Shown here piece after piece: positions 60,262 through 64,000 of a stretch of 64,000 bases of DNA. A program made the position numbers and the translations under genes. Source of the stretch: CAUZJF01 sp965248605 (GTDB lineage Bacteria > Chloroflexota > Dehalococcoidia > Lucifugimonadales > CAUZJF01); the NCBI GenBank assembly GCA_965248605.1, contig CBDFJV010000007.1, forward strand, positions 2,976,001 to 3,040,000, in the 5' to 3' direction. A model generated the notes under the pieces. That model made no database searches, was not told the DNA's origin, and worked only from the letters and a program-made list of their open reading frames with translations. The first letter of the stretch is position 1. Each line of letters starts with the position of its first letter.

Positions 60262-61617
60262 TCAGAAGGTCGCGAGCCTCGTTGCCAGTTCTCTCGTGGT
60301 GAGGGACTCTCGTTCCTGGGCGACGTCCACTTCGGCCAGCCCGATCGGCCGACGCACCGATCCGGGGTCGATTCCGGTCTTGAGCGCGGCAAGGACGCCG
60401 GCTGCCTCCCAGTAGTTCTCGACGAAGTGGAGCTGATCTGAGGACCACGGAAGGGCAGAGAGGTCGTTCTGCATCAGGTTCCGGTTCTCGCGGACGGCAA
60501 CCACCGGGATCCCCTGTTCCAGCGCGGCCAGTGTCGGGAGTCCTACACATCCGTCAGGAATCACGAGGCAAGAGACGTCTCGGGCAGTAAAGACGCCGGG
60601 TTCGCGCATGTCGACCGGGGCGTCGACGATCGCTGGGCTCTGCTGCAGTCCCTTGAGAACACTTAGCAGGAACGTCACTGAAACGACTTCGGCGGCCATT
60701 CGAGGATCGACGACCCCCACGTCCATGTTGGCGATCTCTTGGGACTCCAGCATCGGCGAGTGGGCCGTTGGCACGTTGTAGCTGGACGAAAGGGCATGGG
60801 TAAGTAGCGCTTCGACGCCGCCCCAGGGATTGACCATCGCCCCTCCACCGGCGAAGTAGTCCCGGTGGTAGCTCTCAGGGACAGTTATGATCGACGATAC
60901 GGCTACGGCATCGTAGTCGGAACGGTACCTTTCGAGGGCCGCCAGTAGCCCGTCCATGCCGCGGACTTCTCCTGACGCCCTGCCCGACGCGGTATAAAGC
61001 GACCCCATCTCGAAGTTCCGGTCGAGCCGGACGACGCGCGGGCAGACCAGGCCGTATGAGGCGCGGGCGGCGTTGACGGCGTTGATCGCCGATTTCGTGA
61101 ACACCTCTTCGCTATGTTCGTGAACGGCTACGAGCACCCGGTTGTTACGTACTCTGCGGAGCCCGACTGTTCCCATGAGTAGCCGGGAAATCACGCTTCC
61201 TTCTACATAGAGGGTGTTGTGGGGGATTTCGATGATGTCGGAAGCATTGAGAACGTTGGGATGCGTGATGAGCGTGTCGCAGACAGATGCAAGGAGCTTC
61301 GCGGCAGGTGTGGCGTCGCCGGCGTGGCCGCCTATTTCCGCCCCTATACCCGTAGGTACCAGCATGACGGCGTTGAAGGTATCGACGCTCTCATGGCGCC
61401 TGTGGACAAAGTCGAAAATCGACGCCGGCACTCTAGCTCCGCCGAGCTGAACGCCAACCTCACATTGGTAGTGCCCTTCGTCCGAAGCGGTTACCACGAA
61501 CCGCAGCGGTACCTTACCGTCGCTCAACTCGCGGTCCGTAGCGTGGACCAGGCTTTCGAGGACCGGCGCGCCATCCCCGGACAGCCGGACGTTAAACTCT
61601 CTTTCAGACAGTTGCAT
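60262..61617 (-). CDS. DUF3326 family protein
   Basis: 451 residues. MLVPTGIGAEIGGHAGDATP and LITHPNVLNASDIIEIPHNT, then LYVEGSVISRLLMG are hallmarks of DUF3326, a family of unknown function. FAGGGAMVNPWGGVEALLTH and VPTAHSPMLESQEIAN occur in the middle. No signal peptide or membrane helix is seen. It overlaps the upstream PLP decarboxylase-like gene by 14 bases, so the two are translationally coupled and probably work in one pathway. Confidence 0.8.
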   Translation of the reverse strand: MQLSEREFNVRLSGDGAPVLESLVHATDRELSDGKVPLRFVVTASDEGHYQCEVGVQLGGARVPASIFDFVHRRHESVDTFNAVMLVPTGIGAEIGGHAGDATPAAKLLASVCDTLITHPNVLNASDIIEIPHNTLYVEGSVISRLLMGTVGLRRVRNNRVLVAVHEHSEEVFTKSAINAVNAARASYGLVCPRVVRLDRNFEMGSLYTASGRASGEVRGMDGLLAALERYRSDYDAVAVSSIITVPESYHRDYFAGGGAMVNPWGGVEALLTHALSSSYNVPTAHSPMLESQEIANMDVGVVDPRMAAEVVSVTFLLSVLKGLQQSPAIVDAPVDMREPGVFTARDVSCLVIPDGCVGLPTLAALEQGIPVVAVRENRNLMQNDLSALPWSSDQLHFVENYWEAAGVLAALKTGIDPGSVRRPIGLAEVDVAQERESLTTRELATRLATF

Positions 61618-62800
61618 TCTGGCCCCAGCGCTCGGAATAGTCCGCGTAGCTGAACCGCTTCTTGAGAATGAACTCGCCGTCGGGCGTCAAAGCGTAGATA
61701 CTGGGAAGGTTGATCCCGTTGAAAGTGTGCGCCTTGGAGAGCGTGTAAGCGCCTGCGTCGGCGAAAACGACCCTGGAGCCGAGATCGAGGGGCTCTTCGA
61801 AACGGTACGTACCGAACATGTCTCCTGCCAGGCAGGTGCAGCCGACCAGAATGTACTCGTGCGGTGCGCCGTCGTGATGGCCGGCAACCTCGGGCTCATA
61901 TCCGTACTCGAATACCTCGGGCATGTGGTTAACCGTCGTATCGAGGACCGCGATTTGTTTGCCTTCGCTTTCGAAAAGGTCCAAAACGCTGGCGACGACG
62001 TAGCCAGCTGTCCTGACAAGAGCCGCTCCGGGCTCGATGATCACCCGCAGGCTGTATGATTTCTCTAGAGTCTCCGCGACCCTCGCAACCGCGTTTACGT
62101 CGTCGGGACCCCCGAAAAGGTAGCCCCCGCCGAGGTTGATCCAGCTGAGCCGTCCTAAGAGACTGTCGAGTCGCGAGCAGAGGTGCTCTACCGTGGCGTC
62201 CAGCTGGCGGAGGTCGGTCGCGTCGCAGTTTGCGTGAACGTGGATGCCTTCGAGGCCTTCAAGCCGCTCAGGCTGTCGCTCGACGACCTCTATGAGCGTG
62301 TCGAGTGGGACGCCCAACTTGGAGTGGGGGCGGCAGGGGTCGTAGCGTTCGTCGTCAAGAAAGGAGAGCTGGGGGTTCACACGCAGGCCGCCGCTTGCGG
62401 GCTGCATTTCGGCCCTGTACCGCTCCCACTGCCCGAGGGAGTTGAACGACACGAAGTCGCAGAGCTGGCCGATCTCGTTTGCCTCGTCCGGTCTGATGCC
62501 CGGAGTCGTAAGATGGATGGACGCGTCCGGACCGGCAGTCTGGCGGGCCAGCCGGGCCTCGAACAGCGAGCTGGCGGCGAAGCCGTCGAGGTGTGGTGTC
62601 ATATGCTCGATAACCGAGGCGAGGGGGAGCGACTTCGTCGAGAACAGGACGTCGCAGCGTCCTCGTAGTCGTCCGGTCAAAGCGAGCAGCCTGTGTACCT
62701 CCCTTTCGTCGTAGACGAAGGCCGGGGTGTCCTTGACCTCTGCGGCCAGAGCATCGACTACTTGGGGTCTGGTCGCTGTGGCGTCGACAGTCTCGATCAT
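61604..62800 (-). CDS. Fold-type III PLP decarboxylase, carboxynorspermidine decarboxylase (NspC)-like
   Basis: 398 residues. VLFSTKSLPLASV carries the PLP Lys; GIHVHANCD and WINLGGGYLF the phosphate-binding Gly loop; IIEPGAALVRTAGYVVASV and LVGCTCLAGDMFG the C-terminal active-site Cys region. The pattern is closest to NspC. ATG 62800 has GGAGAG eight bases upstream. No carboxynorspermidine synthase gene is adjacent, so the substrate may be a different amino-dicarboxylate. It overlaps the DUF3326 gene. Confidence 0.82.
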   Translation of the reverse strand: MIETVDATATRPQVVDALAAEVKDTPAFVYDEREVHRLLALTGRLRGRCDVLFSTKSLPLASVIEHMTPHLDGFAASSLFEARLARQTAGPDASIHLTTPGIRPDEANEIGQLCDFVSFNSLGQWERYRAEMQPASGGLRVNPQLSFLDDERYDPCRPHSKLGVPLDTLIEVVERQPERLEGLEGIHVHANCDATDLRQLDATVEHLCSRLDSLLGRLSWINLGGGYLFGGPDDVNAVARVAETLEKSYSLRVIIEPGAALVRTAGYVVASVLDLFESEGKQIAVLDTTVNHMPEVFEYGYEPEVAGHHDGAPHEYILVGCTCLAGDMFGTYRFEEPLDLGSRVVFADAGAYTLSKAHTFNGINLPSIYALTPDGEFILKKRFSYADYSERWGQNATV

Positions 62801-62899
62801 TCGGCTGCTCTCCGAGAATCGCGTGCGGGTGCGGTTCGGCGGTGATTCTAGCATACCGGTAGTTGAGCTAAATCGCCCGTTTCGCTCGAACAGTGCCCC

Positions 62900-62905
62900 T
62901 ATAAT
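62900..62905 (+). promoter_or_regulatory. TATAAT box in a divergent gap
   Basis: Perfect TATAAT upstream of the gene at 62983. The -35 region at 17 bases (CCGTTT) is poor, so strength is uncertain. Confidence 0.3.
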
Positions 62906-62982
62906 GAGATGACCTGCCTATCAATTGCCACCGCGATCGTCGGAACGCGTCGCTACGTGTGCAACCCAGACGGCTTTGGAAC

Positions 62983-63807
62983 ATGAGGACGTACAACCAA
63001 CCGGACAATCTTCTGAAATTGCTTGGCGGTGTCGTGCAGGCCGCAAGCAAAACGACTTTCTATTCAGGATTCTTGGGCGAACACGCCAATGTCGAAAGCC
63101 TTGATGATTTCGCGGCGATACCACTGACGCCGCTGGAAAGGTACCGCCGGCAACGATTGGCCGACGTTCTGGCCGAGCCCGGTCAGGTCGACTGGATTGT
63201 CGGCCCGTACCGCGGACAATCGGCCGACTCGGTGGCGGTCGCGGAGGGGCCTGACGAGGGCGAGTCTCGCTACGATGTCTTCGCCGACGCCGTCAAGGAG
63301 TGCCTGCCGCTCGACGAGGTCCGGTCGGGTGCCGTCGTGGCGTCATCCGGGCGGCGTCAGTTCGGTGCCGAGTTGGCGACGATCTTGATCTACGCAGGCG
63401 TGCCTTCGCACCTGTTCATCGACTCAACGGACGACAGGACATACGAGCGCCTCGGACTTGTACGGCCCGATGTTCTCGTGCTCGCCGCTGAACCTCTGGA
63501 CGAGAGCCTTTTGCCGTCGGCCACCAGACTATGCGTGACGTTTCGTCGGACCCAGATGCTGCGCCGTTTCCAACAGCTCGACATGTACCTGGTCGACGAG
63601 CTGGGTTTCCTGGGCCAGTCCAACGATGGAGTGCGGTACTCGCTGAACAGGGATCTGTATTACTTCGAGACGTCCGACACAAGCAGGCTGGTCGTGACGG
63701 CGCTGCACAACAAGGTTCAGCCGTTGCTGAGGATCGAGATTCCGGACCGGGTGAAGCAGACGGGTACTGACCCCATCGAGTTCATCGAGCTGGCGACAGA
63801 GGGATAG
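62983..63807 (+). CDS. Uncharacterised protein, possible degenerate adenylate-forming (PaaK-like) domain
   Basis: 274 residues. No certain family. VVQAASKTTFYSGFLG and SLDDFAAIPLTPLERYR resemble the N-terminus of phenylacetate-CoA ligase-like enzymes. VVASSGRRQFGAELATILIY sits where such enzymes have the Ser-Ser-Gly-Thr-Thr-Gly ATP loop, but the loop is altered and the C-terminal subdomain is missing. It may bind substrate without ATP chemistry. GTG 62959 is an alternative start. It is divergent from the NspC-like/DUF3326 pair. Confidence 0.45.
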   Translation: MRTYNQPDNLLKLLGGVVQAASKTTFYSGFLGEHANVESLDDFAAIPLTPLERYRRQRLADVLAEPGQVDWIVGPYRGQSADSVAVAEGPDEGESRYDVFADAVKECLPLDEVRSGAVVASSGRRQFGAELATILIYAGVPSHLFIDSTDDRTYERLGLVRPDVLVLAAEPLDESLLPSATRLCVTFRRTQMLRRFQQLDMYLVDELGFLGQSNDGVRYSLNRDLYYFETSDTSRLVVTALHNKVQPLLRIEIPDRVKQTGTDPIEFIELATEG

Positions 63808-63829
63808 CCACTCCGGTGCGTGCGTGGAT

Positions 63830-64000
63830 CTACGCGGGTTGTAGATAAGGTGGACGCCATAGCTCATGGATGCTCTCCAGCCCGAGCTTCAGCTGCGCCA
63901 GCCTCTCCAGACCCAGACCGAAGGCGTAGCCATTGACTTGCAGAGGATCGTGCCCCGCCTCGCGAAGCATTGCTGGTTTGAGCATCCCACATCCGGCCAC
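63830..64000 (-). CDS. pheS: C-terminal end of a class II tRNA synthetase (phenylalanyl alpha-like), partial
   Basis: The last 56 codons are present; the gene continues past the right edge. VAGCGMLKPAMLREAGHDP and VNGYAFGLGLERLAQLKLGL are motif 3 and flanking parts of the PheRS alpha-type catalytic core, where G-L-G-x-E-R holds the ATP-binding Arg. The ending ESIHELWRPPYLQPA is longer than in common PheS, so a paralogue is possible. Confidence 0.65.
   Translation of the reverse strand: MAGCGMLKPAMLREAGHDPLQVNGYAFGLGLERLAQLKLGLESIHELWRPPYLQPA

Noticed and set aside
1..64000. tRNA or rRNA genes
   Set aside because: I scanned both strands for T-loop words such as GGTTCGAATCC and for rRNA landmarks and found none; the GTTGGAATCC in the tandem array lacks a tRNA context.

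Overview
The window looks like a chromosomal segment of a GC-rich, free-living bacterium, most probably a Chloroflexota member near the SAR202/Dehalococcoidia lineage. This is inferred from gene content only: no rRNA or tRNA gene is visible. The pointers are a sulfatase, phytanoyl-CoA dioxygenase, enolase-superfamily dehydratase, CaiB/acyl-CoA dehydrogenase pair, PIG-L deacetylase, a Pro/Thr-stalked surface protein, TTG/GTG starts, and short GC-rich palindromic repeats in most intergenic gaps.

Layout. 1-15.2 kb: sulfatase, AI-2E-type transporter, Asp-box protein, P-loop kinase, leucine dehydrogenase, an epimerase/UxuA-like fusion, a TPP enzyme, a HigBA-like toxin-antitoxin pair, a phosphodiesterase, phytanoyl-CoA dioxygenase, a broken ClbS/DfsB gene and a DUF1800 protein. 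15.3-32 kb: an IS-rich carbohydrate island with three IS1380-family copies (two nearly identical) and one IS1182-family copy. They lie around an NHL protein, three sialidase-like proteins (one frameshifted), a 642-residue protein that may be an alpha/alpha-barrel glycosidase, an enolase-superfamily sugar-acid dehydratase and an aldo/keto reductase. The two near-identical copies bracket about 9 kb like a composite transposon. 32-36.7 kb: an IS-truncated DNRLRE-like gene, PIG-L deacetylase, a frameshifted FHA/winged-helix regulator, an amidase and a helix-turn-helix remnant.

37-45.8 kb holds the most interesting set: a corrinoid-dependent methyl-transfer cluster. It encodes a virulence-factor-domain protein, a homocysteine S-methyltransferase, an unknown protein with a duplicated CG-x-x-H motif, a UroD/MtaA-type methyltransferase, a pterin-binding methyltransferase, a corrinoid protein, a small Cys-rich protein, a [2Fe-2S]/ASKHA corrinoid activator and a PCMT-like methyltransferase. 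The parts match a three-component demethylase (substrate to corrinoid to tetrahydrofolate, with an ATP-dependent reactivase). The substrate is unknown. Fragments of second copies of both methyltransferase genes survive next to palindromic repeats.

46-64 kb: rhomboid protease, the tig-clpP-clpX operon, a 153-157 bp tandem array, nicotinate phosphoribosyltransferase, a RidA-like protein, thiamine-monophosphate kinase, a CoA-transferase/glutaryl-CoA-dehydrogenase-like pair, a 12-repeat NHL surface protein, then DUF3326 plus an NspC-like PLP decarboxylase divergent from a possible degenerate adenylation-type protein. The right edge carries the 3' end of a class II (PheRS-like) tRNA synthetase gene.

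Several genes carry single-base frameshifts (near 13200, 21944, 34100, 36460). These may be real decay or assembly error; the sequence alone cannot tell.
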